Source: Pseudomonadota bacterium
Lineage (GTDB): Bacteria; Pseudomonadota; Alphaproteobacteria; ATCC43930; CGMCC-115725
NCBI GenBank assembly: GCA_021790295.1
Contig: JAJYIC010000114.1
Location: forward strand, 1 to 7,672
DNA: 7,672 bases
Direction of reading: 5' to 3'
Shown here in pieces: positions 1 to 6,825 of the stretch. Numbering within the stretch: position 1 is the stretch's first letter; the number at the start of each line of letters is the position of its first letter. The notes under the pieces were generated by a model. That model made no database searches, had not been told where the DNA came from, and saw only the letters and a program-made list of their open reading frames with translations. Both the position numbers and the translations under genes were made by a program.

Positions 1-164
1 ATGCTCAGGGAGTACTGAACGCCGTAGAAAGCAAGCGACTGGAGGGCCGTGGAGCGGAGTATGAGCATGTAGCGCCTGTTGCGCAGGAGCTCAACGGGGA
101 TTATCGGTTTCCTGACCTGCGAGACGAGGAAGACAGGGAACAAGGCCGCAGCGTGCAGGGCCTT
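1..164 (-). CDS. MFS exporter, internal fragment (DHA2-like), open at window edge
   Basis: The minus strand is open from 164 to the window edge without a stop, in a frame different from the hydrolase before it. The translation reads like the segment of a 14-helix drug-exporter-type MFS protein (DHA2 group) that joins two helices: a short hydrophobic stretch (ALFPVFLV), a polar turn with a proline-rich motif (RKPIIPVELLRNRRY), then a new hydrophobic helix (LILRSTALQSLAFYGVQYSL). In that family this motif lies near the middle of the protein, so no true N-terminus is present here and an in-frame TGA lies just upstream at 167-165. It is therefore a fragment joined to the hydrolase gene, not a gene start. 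The ATG at 70 lies inside the motif region and is an unlikely start. The identification rests on motif pattern alone over about 54 residues. Confidence 0.5.
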
Positions 165-1138
165 TCAGGAAATGGCCGAAGAAGCGCTTCTGGATGGCGA
201 GGCCGTAATCCGTATAGAAATGCGTCCAGTGCTCGATGCCGTGCACTTCGAGCCATTTCTCGGGCGCGGCGGCGCGCATAAAGCCTTCGAAATTGCCGCG
301 CGGGTGAAGCCCTTGCCCGCCCCAGTTCCCGGCCGAAAGAAACGGCACTTCGACCTTCGACCAATCGGGCATCCGCGAGACCCAATAAGGATCGCTCGCG
401 AGCCTGTTGTCGCGCACGTCGGTGAGAAAATCCCGGCGGTTGGCGCCGAGTTCTTCCTCGCCGAGCGTTTCCGGCCCGGAAACGAGTTCGCCGTTCATCC
501 GGCTTTGCAGGCCCCGCCTTCCCTTTCCGTGCTGGCTGCGCCGGCGGCCAGTCTCCGGCAAAGCCGTTGCAAAGGATGCCGCCGTGGCGGCCCATATCGC
601 GGTAGAAATCGGCCGCGCCCTCCCAGATGCACATGGCGGCAAGATGCGGCGGCTTGCGGGTCGCAACCTGCCATTGGTTCATCGCGTAATAGGAGATGCC
701 GTTGAGGCCGACCTTGCCGTTCGACCAGGGCTCTCTCGCCGCCCATTCGATCGAGAGCGCGAGATCGTCGGCCTCGCGCGCCGACCAGATGTCGATGACC
801 CCGGGAGAGCGGCCGGCGCCGCGGCTGTCGACGCGCACTACGACGTAGCCGTCCGGGACCCATTTCTCGGGATCGACGACCTCCCAGTTCTGGTACTTGT
901 TGGATGATCCCGAAGGCACGTCCGGATGGTCGCGGCACATGATGCGCCACTGGTCGCGGTAAAGGTCCTCGAAATGGACCCATTTGCCGTAAGGGCCATA
1001 AGTGAGGATCACCGGAAAAGCGCCGGGGCGCGGCGGCCGGTAGACATCGGCGCGTAGGACGAGGCCATCGTCCGTCGGGATCGCCACGTCCCAATCGATG
1101 CGCATTCCGTCGCGGATCTCGCTTCTCAGCATCTCCAT
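91..1138 (-). pseudogene. CocE/NonD-family alpha/beta hydrolase, frameshifted and 3'-truncated
   Basis: This is a serine hydrolase of the X-Pro dipeptidyl-peptidase S15 / cocaine-esterase-like group, which cleaves esters or amides. The ATG at 1138 has a GGGAGG ribosome-binding site seven bases upstream. The first frame (1138 to about 536) carries the N-terminal fold: DGLVLRADVYRP near residues 25-36, GYVVVRVDSRGAGRSPG near 97-113, and the nucleophile elbow GLNGISYY with Ser149. After residue ~201 homology jumps to another frame at base ~534, starting QHGKGRRGLQSRMNGELVSG. It continues through PDWSKVEVP, SAGNWGGQGLH and HGIEHWTHFYTDYG (probable catalytic His region) to FGHFLKG, near base 160. 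After that the frame holds unrelated residues and stops at 91-93. About 327 family-like residues remain; as I recall, the family usually has over 500, including a C-terminal jelly-roll domain that is absent here. It is either a real pseudogene or a sequence/assembly error near a contig end. Confidence 0.8.
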
Positions 1139-1144
1139 GGGTTT

Positions 1145-1151
1145 CCCTCCC
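1145..1151 (-). promoter_or_regulatory. Ribosome-binding site of the hydrolase gene
   Basis: The minus strand reads GGGAGGG, ending six bases before the ATG at 1138. This strong Shine-Dalgarno match fixes the start of the broken hydrolase gene and suggests it was once a normally translated gene. Confidence 0.7.
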
Positions 1152-1352
1152 GTTTGTTTCCCCGACGCTTTTCCGGGGCCTGCGGCAGCCGCGAAGCGGT
1201 CGGGGGCAAAACCGAACCCGCAAGCCTTTATCGATCGGTCGAAAAGGCCGCGCGTCTCTTCCGCCCAAAAGCGCCGTCAACCACACTCAATCACTATCAG
1301 AAGCGGAGAAAGGGTGTGCTATAAAAAACGGACCAACAAATAGCCAAACGGC

Positions 1353-1358
1353 AGGAGG
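1353..1358 (+). promoter_or_regulatory. Ribosome-binding site of the MFS transporter gene
   Basis: AGGAGG lies five bases before the ATG at 1364, within a longer purine run. It is the strongest Shine-Dalgarno site in the window and supports the chosen start of the transporter. Confidence 0.75.
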
Positions 1359-1363
1359 GGGGA

Positions 1364-2692
1364 ATGTCGCAAGAACGGACCGCGGCGGGTACGGTCGGCT
1401 GGATCCGCAGCTTTACCCGCTACCAGTGGCTGGTGTTCCTCGCGTGCTGGCTCGGGTGGATGCTCGACGGGGCGAACTTCAGCCTTTTCACTTTCGTTCT
1501 CAAACCGTCGGTGACCGAACTGATGGGCGGCACCGCCTCGGTGGCGGTGATCGGCCGCGTCGGCGGCATTCTCGCCATGCTCGGACTTTTGGGCTGGGCC
1601 ATCGGCGGCTTCATTTTCGGCACCATCGCCGATTATGTCGGCCGCGTGCGCACCCTCGCGATCAGCATCGCGATGTATAGCGTCTTCACCGCATTGCAGG
1701 GATTTTCCCACGCCATCTGGCAGCTTGGCCTGTTCCGGTTTCTCGGCGGGCTCGGCACCGGAGCCGAGCTTGTGGTCGGCATTCCCCTCGTTGCCGAAGC
1801 CTTTGCCGAAAACTCCCGCGCGCGGGTGCAAGGGCTGATGATGACCGGGGCGGCGTTCGGCACTCTTCTCGCCGCTCAAGACTACCACCTGCTCGCGCCT
1901 TACGGTTGGCGGGCGGTGTTCTTTTCCGGGATCATTCCGGCTCTTGTCCTGCTTCTGATCCGCCGCGGCATGGTCGAACCCGAGCATTTCGCGGCTGTCC
2001 GCGCCCGCCGTCGGGCGCTGGCCGCCGCCCGGCAGCACAGCGAAGAGGATCGCGAGTTCATGCGTTTTTCCTGGCGGCAGCTTTTCACCGCGCAGAACCG
2101 TTACAACACCATGGTCGGGCTCCTGTACGCGACGGGCACCCTTCTCGCCATCTGGACAAGCCTCATCTGGCTGCCCACGATTCAAGGCATCCTGTTGCAC
2201 AAAGAGGGTCTCACCGGCGGCGCGGCGGTCGCCAACATCACCCTTGCCATGGAGTTTTTCGGGATCGGCGGGATCGCGGGCTATGCCGCTTTCGGCTTTC
2301 TTGCCGATGCCTTGGGGCGACGGCCGACGATCATCCTTTACAGCCTCGGCACGCTTCTCGCCGGTTGGGGACTTTATTTCGGCGCCAGCACCTGGGCGCC
2401 TTATATTTATGTTCTGCCTTTCTTCGGGTTTTGCGTGTTCGGCGTCTTTTCCGGGCACGCCGTCTATCTGCCCGAGCTTTTCCCCACCCAGATGCGGGCC
2501 ACCGGAGTGGCGTTCTGCAACGGTTGCGGGCGTTGCATAACGAGCTTTGGGCCTCTGGTTGCGGGGCTTCTGGTGGCTCCCTTCGGCGGCAATTTCGCCC
2601 GGGCGGCGGGGGTGATGACGAGCTTCGCGCTTCTCAGCATCCTGGGCGTCGCACTCGGGCGCGAGACGAGGCACGACTCTTTGCCGCGCTAA
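1364..2692 (+). CDS. MFS transporter, 12-helix organic-acid/sugar symporter type
   Basis: This is an inner-membrane secondary transporter of the major facilitator superfamily, 442 residues, the usual length for a 12-helix member. The pattern resembles the metabolite:H+ / sialate:H+ symporter groups. Helix 1 (about residues 21-45) carries an acidic residue, Asp35, in WMLDGANFSLF. The family's loop 2-3 motif is GTIADYVGRVRT (86-97) and its repeat in the second half is GFLADALGRRPT (311-322). A polar central loop rich in Arg, Ala and Glu (about 203-245) separates the two six-helix halves. LPELFPTQMRATGVAF (369-384) is typical of the region before helix 11 in these symporters. The direction of transport is probably import, by family. 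The substrate cannot be read from sequence. It is divergent from the broken hydrolase and lies upstream of the acyl-CoA dehydrogenase on the same strand, so it may supply that catabolic step, but this is inference. No clear terminator follows the stop. Confidence 0.9.
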   Translation: MSQERTAAGTVGWIRSFTRYQWLVFLACWLGWMLDGANFSLFTFVLKPSVTELMGGTASVAVIGRVGGILAMLGLLGWAIGGFIFGTIADYVGRVRTLAISIAMYSVFTALQGFSHAIWQLGLFRFLGGLGTGAELVVGIPLVAEAFAENSRARVQGLMMTGAAFGTLLAAQDYHLLAPYGWRAVFFSGIIPALVLLLIRRGMVEPEHFAAVRARRRALAAARQHSEEDREFMRFSWRQLFTAQNRYNTMVGLLYATGTLLAIWTSLIWLPTIQGILLHKEGLTGGAAVANITLAMEFFGIGGIAGYAAFGFLADALGRRPTIILYSLGTLLAGWGLYFGASTWAPYIYVLPFFGFCVFGVFSGHAVYLPELFPTQMRATGVAFCNGCGRCITSFGPLVAGLLVAPFGGNFARAAGVMTSFALLSILGVALGRETRHDSLPR

Positions 2693-2842
2693 AGGGAGTT
2701 CGTTCCCGGCCGAGCCGCCCGCGCCTCTGACCCGCATTTCTCATACTGGACAGGGGCTGGGGCGGCTCGGCGCCGCAAATTCGACGAATGCGTCCCCTCG
2801 CTCCGGCCGAGGCCGAGAGATGAGCGGCCGGCAGGCCGGGGG

Positions 2843-2878
2843 GCATCGGCGCATCAAGGAGTGATCGCCGATGCGCCG
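2843..2878 (+). repeat. Overlapping inverted repeats enclosing AAGGAG
   Basis: Two alternative 9-base inverted repeats overlap: GCATCGGCG (2843-2851) with CGCCGATGC (2866-2874), and CGGCGCATC (2847-2855) with GATGCGCCG (2870-2878). The loop of either hairpin contains the Shine-Dalgarno-like AAGGAG (2856-2861). The second repeat covers the ATG at 2871, one of two possible starts of the acyl-CoA dehydrogenase. No T-run follows, so it does not look like an intrinsic terminator of the transporter gene. It could be an operator, an mRNA structure affecting translation, or chance in GC-rich DNA. Confidence 0.45.
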
Positions 2879-2969
2879 GCGGGCCGCTCTTCCTGCCTTC
2901 GCGCCTTGCCCCTTGGAGGAGAGCGGCGCATCCTCCTTTTCCCCACACCGGGCTTTGGACAAAAAGGCG

Positions 2970-4142
2970 ATGACCACCGTTTTCGAGCGTCTCGACGCCG
3001 GCCTCATGCTGTCGCCCGAGGAAAAGGCGCTTCTCCAGAGCGTCGAGACCTTGGCGCGCGAAAAGATCGCGCCGAGGGCCGAATATTACGACCGTTCGGG
3101 CGAATTTCCTGCCGACAACGTCCGCGCCATCAACGCCCTTGGCCTCAACGCGATGTTTGTGCCCGAGGCTTATGGCGGTTCGCCCCTCAGCTATCGGGCC
3201 TATCTTTGCTGCGTGCGCGCGTTGAGCGAAGCCTGCGCTTCGACCGCGAGCATCTGGGCCACCAACTTCCACGCCATGAGCGCTCTCATCGATTTCGGCA
3301 GCGAAGAGCAAAAGCGCCGCCTTTTGCCGCGCCTCGCCGAAGGCGCTCTGGCCGCCTTGGCGATCACCGAGCCCGATGCGGGATCGGACGCGACGCATAT
3401 GGCGACGCGCTTTCGCCCCGAGGAGGACGCAATCGTCGTCTCCGGAGGCAAGATCTTTATCAGCAACGGCGACGTCGCCGATCTCATCCTGCTTTTCGGG
3501 AAATGGGAGGGCGTCCAAGACCCGCGCGAGGCGATTTCGGCCCTCATCCTCGAAAAAGGGACAAAAGGCTTTAGGGTCTTGCGCAAGGAAAGGAAGATGG
3601 GGCTTTGCGCCTGCCCGACCGCGGCTCTCGCTTTCGACGATTGCCGCGTGCCGAAGGCCAATCTTCTTGCCGGCCCCGGAGAAGGGCTTCGGCTTCTTCT
3701 CGCCGCTCTCAACAAGTCGCGACCGAGCGTCGCCGCCCACGCTCTCGGCATCGCCCGCGCCGCTTTCGCGGACGCTCTCGCCTATATCAACGAGCGCCGG
3801 CAAGGGGGGCGCCGGATCATCGAATTCCAGGGGATCCAGTTTCTCCTCGCCGATCTGGCGAGCGAACTGGCAAAGACCGAAGCCTGGCTTTGGCATGTCG
3901 CCCGTCTCGTCGACGAAGGCAGAGGCGACATCGCCGTCGAAGCGTCGATCCTCAAACTCGCCGCCTCCGATCTCGCCATGCGCATGACGACGGAAGCGGT
4001 GCAGCTTTTCGGCGGTTACGGCTATTGCAAGGATCACCGGGTCGAACGGCTGATGCGCGACGCCAAGATCACCCAGATCTGGGAAGGAACGAACCAGATC
4101 CAGCGCCAGCTTATCGGCCGCAGCTTCATCAAGCGCAACTGA
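2970..4142 (+). CDS. Acyl-CoA dehydrogenase
   Basis: This FAD-dependent flavoenzyme oxidises an acyl-CoA to the trans-2-enoyl-CoA and passes electrons to electron-transfer flavoprotein. From the ATG at 2970 it has 390 residues, the usual length, and begins a few residues before the first family helix (LSPEEKALLQSVETLAREKIAP). It shows the N-terminal helical domain, the middle beta domain with the signature AITEPDAGSD (131-140) and the C-terminal domain with GGYGYCKDHRVERLMRDAKI (348-367). The WEGTNQIQ segment carries Glu372, at the position of the catalytic base in medium- and short-chain enzymes. All key parts are present, so it should be active. Chain-length preference cannot be read. An upstream in-frame ATG at 2871 has a better ribosome-binding site (AAGGAG, nine bases before) but adds 33 residues of non-family, lower-GC3 sequence, so I prefer 2970, whose own site is weak. 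The upstream transporter and a possible acyl product suggest a catabolic role. Confidence 0.92.
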   Translation: MTTVFERLDAGLMLSPEEKALLQSVETLAREKIAPRAEYYDRSGEFPADNVRAINALGLNAMFVPEAYGGSPLSYRAYLCCVRALSEACASTASIWATNFHAMSALIDFGSEEQKRRLLPRLAEGALAALAITEPDAGSDATHMATRFRPEEDAIVVSGGKIFISNGDVADLILLFGKWEGVQDPREAISALILEKGTKGFRVLRKERKMGLCACPTAALAFDDCRVPKANLLAGPGEGLRLLLAALNKSRPSVAAHALGIARAAFADALAYINERRQGGRRIIEFQGIQFLLADLASELAKTEAWLWHVARLVDEGRGDIAVEASILKLAASDLAMRMTTEAVQLFGGYGYCKDHRVERLMRDAKITQIWEGTNQIQRQLIGRSFIKRN

Positions 4143-4163
4143 GGCGGCTTTACGCGCGCGCTT

Positions 4164-4721
4164 TCAAAGACTTTCCGACGGGCGCGCTTTCAACCAGGGC
4201 GGGGAAAGGGCGAGAATGCGCGCGTAGACCGGGCAGAAGGGTTCGTGCGCGCCTTCGAGGTAGCCGAGGCTCAAAAGAAACTCTTCGGCGATGGTCTTGC
4301 CGGTAAACAGAAAGGTCTTTCGGAAAAGAACGGTCCAGGCTTCGAGAGAGCGCGGGTGGTGGGCTTCGAGCCACAGGTAAAAGGACCCTCTCTCTTTACG
4401 CAGTGCCTTGATTCGCCGTGCGTTTTCGATCGCCGCCGCGAGCTTCAAGCGATTGCGCACGATCGCCCGATCGGCGAGCAGGCGTTCCAGCTCCTCTGCT
4501 CCGAAAGCCGCGACATGGTCCACATCCCAATCGGCAAAAGCCGCTCTCAAGGCCGCGCGCTTCTTCAGGACGGTCAGCCAGGAAAGCCCCGCCTGGGTGA
4601 TTTCGAGAACGAGGCGTTCGAAAAGGACGCTCTCCTCCGCAGAGGGAAAACCGTATTCGCGCTCATGGTAGGAAGCGTGAACGCTGTGCCCCGGCGCGAG
4701 GCGGCAATAAGCTTCGCTCAC
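4164..4721 (-). CDS. tag: DNA-3-methyladenine glycosylase I
   Basis: This base-excision repair enzyme removes 3-methyladenine from alkylated DNA. I chose the GTG at 4721, whose GTGA overlaps the stop of the epimerase gene by four bases. It gives 185 residues, against 187 in E. coli Tag. An ATG at 4754 would only extend into the epimerase gene. The zinc site is conserved in spacing: Cys6 and His19 (13 apart, as Cys4/His17 in E. coli), and His159-x3-Cys163 near the C-terminus. YHEREYGFP and LVLEITQAGLSWLTVLKKR match the family core, with Glu40 at the position of E. coli Glu38. DRAIVRNRLKLAAAIENA matches the helix-hairpin-helix region. The C-terminal third (FRKTFLFTGKTIAEEFLLSLGYL) is a diverged form of the family consensus KKRGFKFVG segment, which I associate with alphaproteobacterial members. 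It is the last gene of the operon and converges on the acyl-CoA dehydrogenase 21 bases away. Confidence 0.9.
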   Translation of the reverse strand: MSEAYCRLAPGHSVHASYHEREYGFPSAEESVLFERLVLEITQAGLSWLTVLKKRAALRAAFADWDVDHVAAFGAEELERLLADRAIVRNRLKLAAAIENARRIKALRKERGSFYLWLEAHHPRSLEAWTVLFRKTFLFTGKTIAEEFLLSLGYLEGAHEPFCPVYARILALSPPWLKARPSESL

Positions 4722-5125
4722 GGCGCCTCTTCGAGTTCGATCAAGGTCCCGCAAAAGTCTTTCGGGAGGAGGAAAAGGACCGGTTTTCCGTGCGCGCCGG
4801 GCTTCGGTTCGCCGTCGCCCAAAAGCCGCGCGCCTTCTCGAAGAAGGCGGTCGCGCGCGGCCTTGATGTCGGCGACCTCATAGCAAAGATGGTGCACCCC
4901 GCCCGCGGGATTGCGTTCGAGGAATCCTTTGAGCGGAGAGCCTTCGCCAAAAGGCTCCATAAGTTCGATCCTGGCATTGGGAAGTTCGACAAAAGCGACC
5001 CTCACCCCGTGGCCCGGCAAATCCTGCGGCGCGGAAACTTGGGCCCCGAAAAGCCGTGCGTAAAGCGCCCTCGCCGCTTCGAGTTCGGGAACGGCGATGG
5101 CGATATGGTTCAATCTCCCGATCAT
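4718..5125 (-). CDS. mce: Methylmalonyl-CoA epimerase (VOC family)
   Basis: The enzyme interconverts (2R)- and (2S)-methylmalonyl-CoA, linking propionyl-CoA carboxylase to methylmalonyl-CoA mutase or, in organisms with it, the ethylmalonyl-CoA route. It has 135 residues, a normal single-module length, with two beta-alpha-beta-beta-beta halves of the glyoxalase/VOC fold. Family marks are LNHIAIAVPEL with metal ligand His7, IELMEPFGEGSPLKGFLE (53-70), GVHHLCYEV with His78/His79 and LIELEE with Glu130. The usual FLHPKD motif reads FLLPKD here, so a normally conserved His is Leu119. The ATG at 5125 overlaps the rnj stop in ATGA, and its own stop overlaps the tag start in GTGA, so translation is probably coupled on both sides. 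No good ribosome-binding site precedes it. Identity as the epimerase, not another VOC enzyme, is supported by both motifs and the coaX-rnj neighbourhood. Confidence 0.92.
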   Translation of the reverse strand: MIGRLNHIAIAVPELEAARALYARLFGAQVSAPQDLPGHGVRVAFVELPNARIELMEPFGEGSPLKGFLERNPAGGVHHLCYEVADIKAARDRLLREGARLLGDGEPKPGAHGKPVLFLLPKDFCGTLIELEEAP

Positions 5126-6825
5126 CGTTTTCTGCCGCCGATGCGAACGAGGGTGACGTCGATAAGAGGCCTTTTGCGGAAAAGCTCGAAAAGAGGCCGG
5201 CGCAGGCCGCGGCGCACCGCCTCGCGCACCGCCTCATCGTCGCGCTTTTGCGCCGAAGGCAGATCCGCGACGGCCCGTTCGACGGCATCGCACAAAAGCG
5301 GCATCGCCTCTTCGATCTCATCCTCTTCGGCAAGGCCGATGACGGTGACTTGCGCGGGCGCGGCAAGGCGCCCGTCGCGGGAAAGGACAATCGTGGCGGT
5401 GGCGCCGCCCTGGAAAGCCACCCGGCGCCGCTGCTTGAGCGCCGCTCCGGAAAGGGGAAGAAGCATCGTCCCCTCTGCGGCGAGACGCCCGACCGCAACC
5501 TTGTCGACGACCGCGCCGCGGCCGGAGGCGAGGCGGACAACTTCCCCGTTCTCGATCGCAAGAGCCTCTCCGACCTGGCATTCCTCGGCGAGGCGGGCAT
5601 GGGCGGCGATATGGCGCGCCTCGCCGTGGATCGGGATCGCCACCTTTGGGCGGATGAGCTGATACATCCGTAAAAGCTCCTCCTGCGCCGGGTGGCCCGA
5701 GACGTGAACAAAGGAATCGAGTTCGGTAACGATCTCGATGCCGCGGCGGGCGAGCGCATTCTGCAAACGGCCGATCGCCTTTTCGTTTCCGGGGATGATC
5801 CGCGAAGAGAAAATGACGACGTCCCCCTTTTCGAGGACGATGTTCGGATGGTCCTCGCGGGCGATGCGGGCAAGCGCCGAACGCGGCTCCCCTTGGCTCC
5901 CGGTGCAGACGAGAAGGATTTTGTCGCGCGGCAGATAGCCCGCTTCGTCTTCTGTAAGAAAGCGCGGGAGGTCGGCGAGATAGCCGTTTTCGCGCGCGGC
6001 CTTGTCGATGCGCCACAAGGAGCGGCCGATAAGGGCGGCTTCGCGCCCGGAAGCGGCCGCGGCCTCTGCCGCCGAGCCGAGACGCGCGACGTTCGAGGCA
6101 AAGCAGGCGAAGGCGACGCGTCCTTTGTAGCCGCCGACAAGCTCGACCAAGGAGCGGCGCAATTCGCCTTCCGAGCCTGAGCGGCCCGGGCGCAGCGCAT
6201 TTGTCGAATCGCACACCATGGCGAGAACGCCTTCCTCGCCGAGACGGCGCAACGCCTCCTCGTCGCTCACCGCTCCGACGAGAGGTTCGGGATCGAATTT
6301 CCAGTCGGCGGTATGCAAAACGGTTCCCGCCCCCGTGCGCAAAACGACGGCGTTCGGTTCGGGGATCGAGTGCGCGACGGTGATGAGTTCGAGATCGAAA
6401 GGCCCGATCGAGAAACGGCTCGACATCGGCACGATGCGGATCTCGACCTCTCCGGCAAGACCGGCCTCGGCGAGCTTGCTGCGCAGAACCGAGGCGGTAA
6501 AAGGGGTCGCCCAGACCGGGCAGCGAAGGCGCCTCCACAGATAAGGGATGGCGCCGATATGATCCTCATGGGCGTGGGTGGCGAGGATCCCGCGCAAGCG
6601 ATCGCGCCGTTCGACGATAAAGCCGGGATCCGGCATCACGACCTCGATCCCCGGCTGCGTGTCGTCGCCGAAACTGACGCCGCAATCGACGATCAACCAC
6701 TCTCCGCCGTAACCGTAGAGATTGAGGTTCATCCCGATCTCTCCGGCGCCGCCGAGGGCGAGAAAATAAAGCGCGCCGGGGTCTTCCGCCCCGAAGGGGT
6801 TCGCCATCCGCGGCCTGGGGCTCAT
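5122..6825 (-). CDS. rnj: Ribonuclease J (metallo-beta-lactamase/beta-CASP)
   Basis: RNase J is a cytoplasmic endo- and 5'-to-3' exoribonuclease for mRNA decay and rRNA maturation. From the ATG at 6825 it has 567 residues, close to the family length. The metallo-beta-lactamase part begins with LGGAGEIGMNL (24-34) and carries the zinc motif HAHEDH (84-89), His152 in VAHSIPE and Asp174 in HTADWKFD. The beta-CASP part shows CDSTNA (205-210), LLVCTGSQGEP (304-314), FSSRIIPGNEKAI (339-351), HVSGH (374-378) and IPIHGE (397-402). The C-terminal domain follows to RIGGRKR. All catalytic positions are intact. The ATG at 6825 overlaps the coaX stop in ATGA. A second ATG at 6807 (Met7) has a slightly better upstream AGG and cannot be excluded. 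The frame stays open much further upstream, but that stretch only shadows coaX. Confidence 0.95.
   Translation of the reverse strand: MSPRPRMANPFGAEDPGALYFLALGGAGEIGMNLNLYGYGGEWLIVDCGVSFGDDTQPGIEVVMPDPGFIVERRDRLRGILATHAHEDHIGAIPYLWRRLRCPVWATPFTASVLRSKLAEAGLAGEVEIRIVPMSSRFSIGPFDLELITVAHSIPEPNAVVLRTGAGTVLHTADWKFDPEPLVGAVSDEEALRRLGEEGVLAMVCDSTNALRPGRSGSEGELRRSLVELVGGYKGRVAFACFASNVARLGSAAEAAAASGREAALIGRSLWRIDKAARENGYLADLPRFLTEDEAGYLPRDKILLVCTGSQGEPRSALARIAREDHPNIVLEKGDVVIFSSRIIPGNEKAIGRLQNALARRGIEIVTELDSFVHVSGHPAQEELLRMYQLIRPKVAIPIHGEARHIAAHARLAEECQVGEALAIENGEVVRLASGRGAVVDKVAVGRLAAEGTMLLPLSGAALKQRRRVAFQGGATATIVLSRDGRLAAPAQVTVIGLAEEDEIEEAMPLLCDAVERAVADLPSAQKRDDEAVREAVRRGLRRPLFELFRKRPLIDVTLVRIGGRKR

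Larger units (their letters stand above)
1139..1363. promoter_or_regulatory. Divergent intergenic region between hydrolase and MFS transporter
   Basis: These 225 bases separate two genes read away from each other, so promoters for both should lie here. The A/T-rich patch just before the transporter (TATAAA at 1320-1325) is the best -10-like site for the plus strand, but no good -35 lies 16-18 bases upstream. On the minus strand a TTGACG at 1279-1274 resembles a -35, but no convincing -10 follows. A near-perfect palindrome, TCGATCGGTCGA (1231-1242), could be an operator. A small CCCCG/CGGGG inverted repeat lies at 1160-1164/1174-1178. No regulator gene is in the window. I see no protein-coding signal here. 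Confidence 0.4.

Noticed and set aside
1319..2737. Long open frame on the minus strand opposite the MFS transporter
   Set aside because: The translation is low-complexity and charged without hydrophobic core or motifs; the plus-strand MFS protein explains the region.
2634..4037. Long open frame on the minus strand opposite the acyl-CoA dehydrogenase
   Set aside because: It has no recognisable domain, is rich in Arg, Gly and Ala as antisense frames in GC-rich DNA are, and lies opposite a well-supported gene.
4156..4193. 12-base direct repeat GCGCGCTTTCAA at 4156-4167 and 4182-4193
   Set aside because: Only two short copies at the 3' end of tag, one covering its stop; no flanking mobile-element features, so probably chance or a small local duplication.
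4722..4754. ATG start for tag at 4754
   Set aside because: It would add 11 residues inside the epimerase gene. The GTG at 4721 gives the family length and the same 4-base overlap seen at the other operon junctions.
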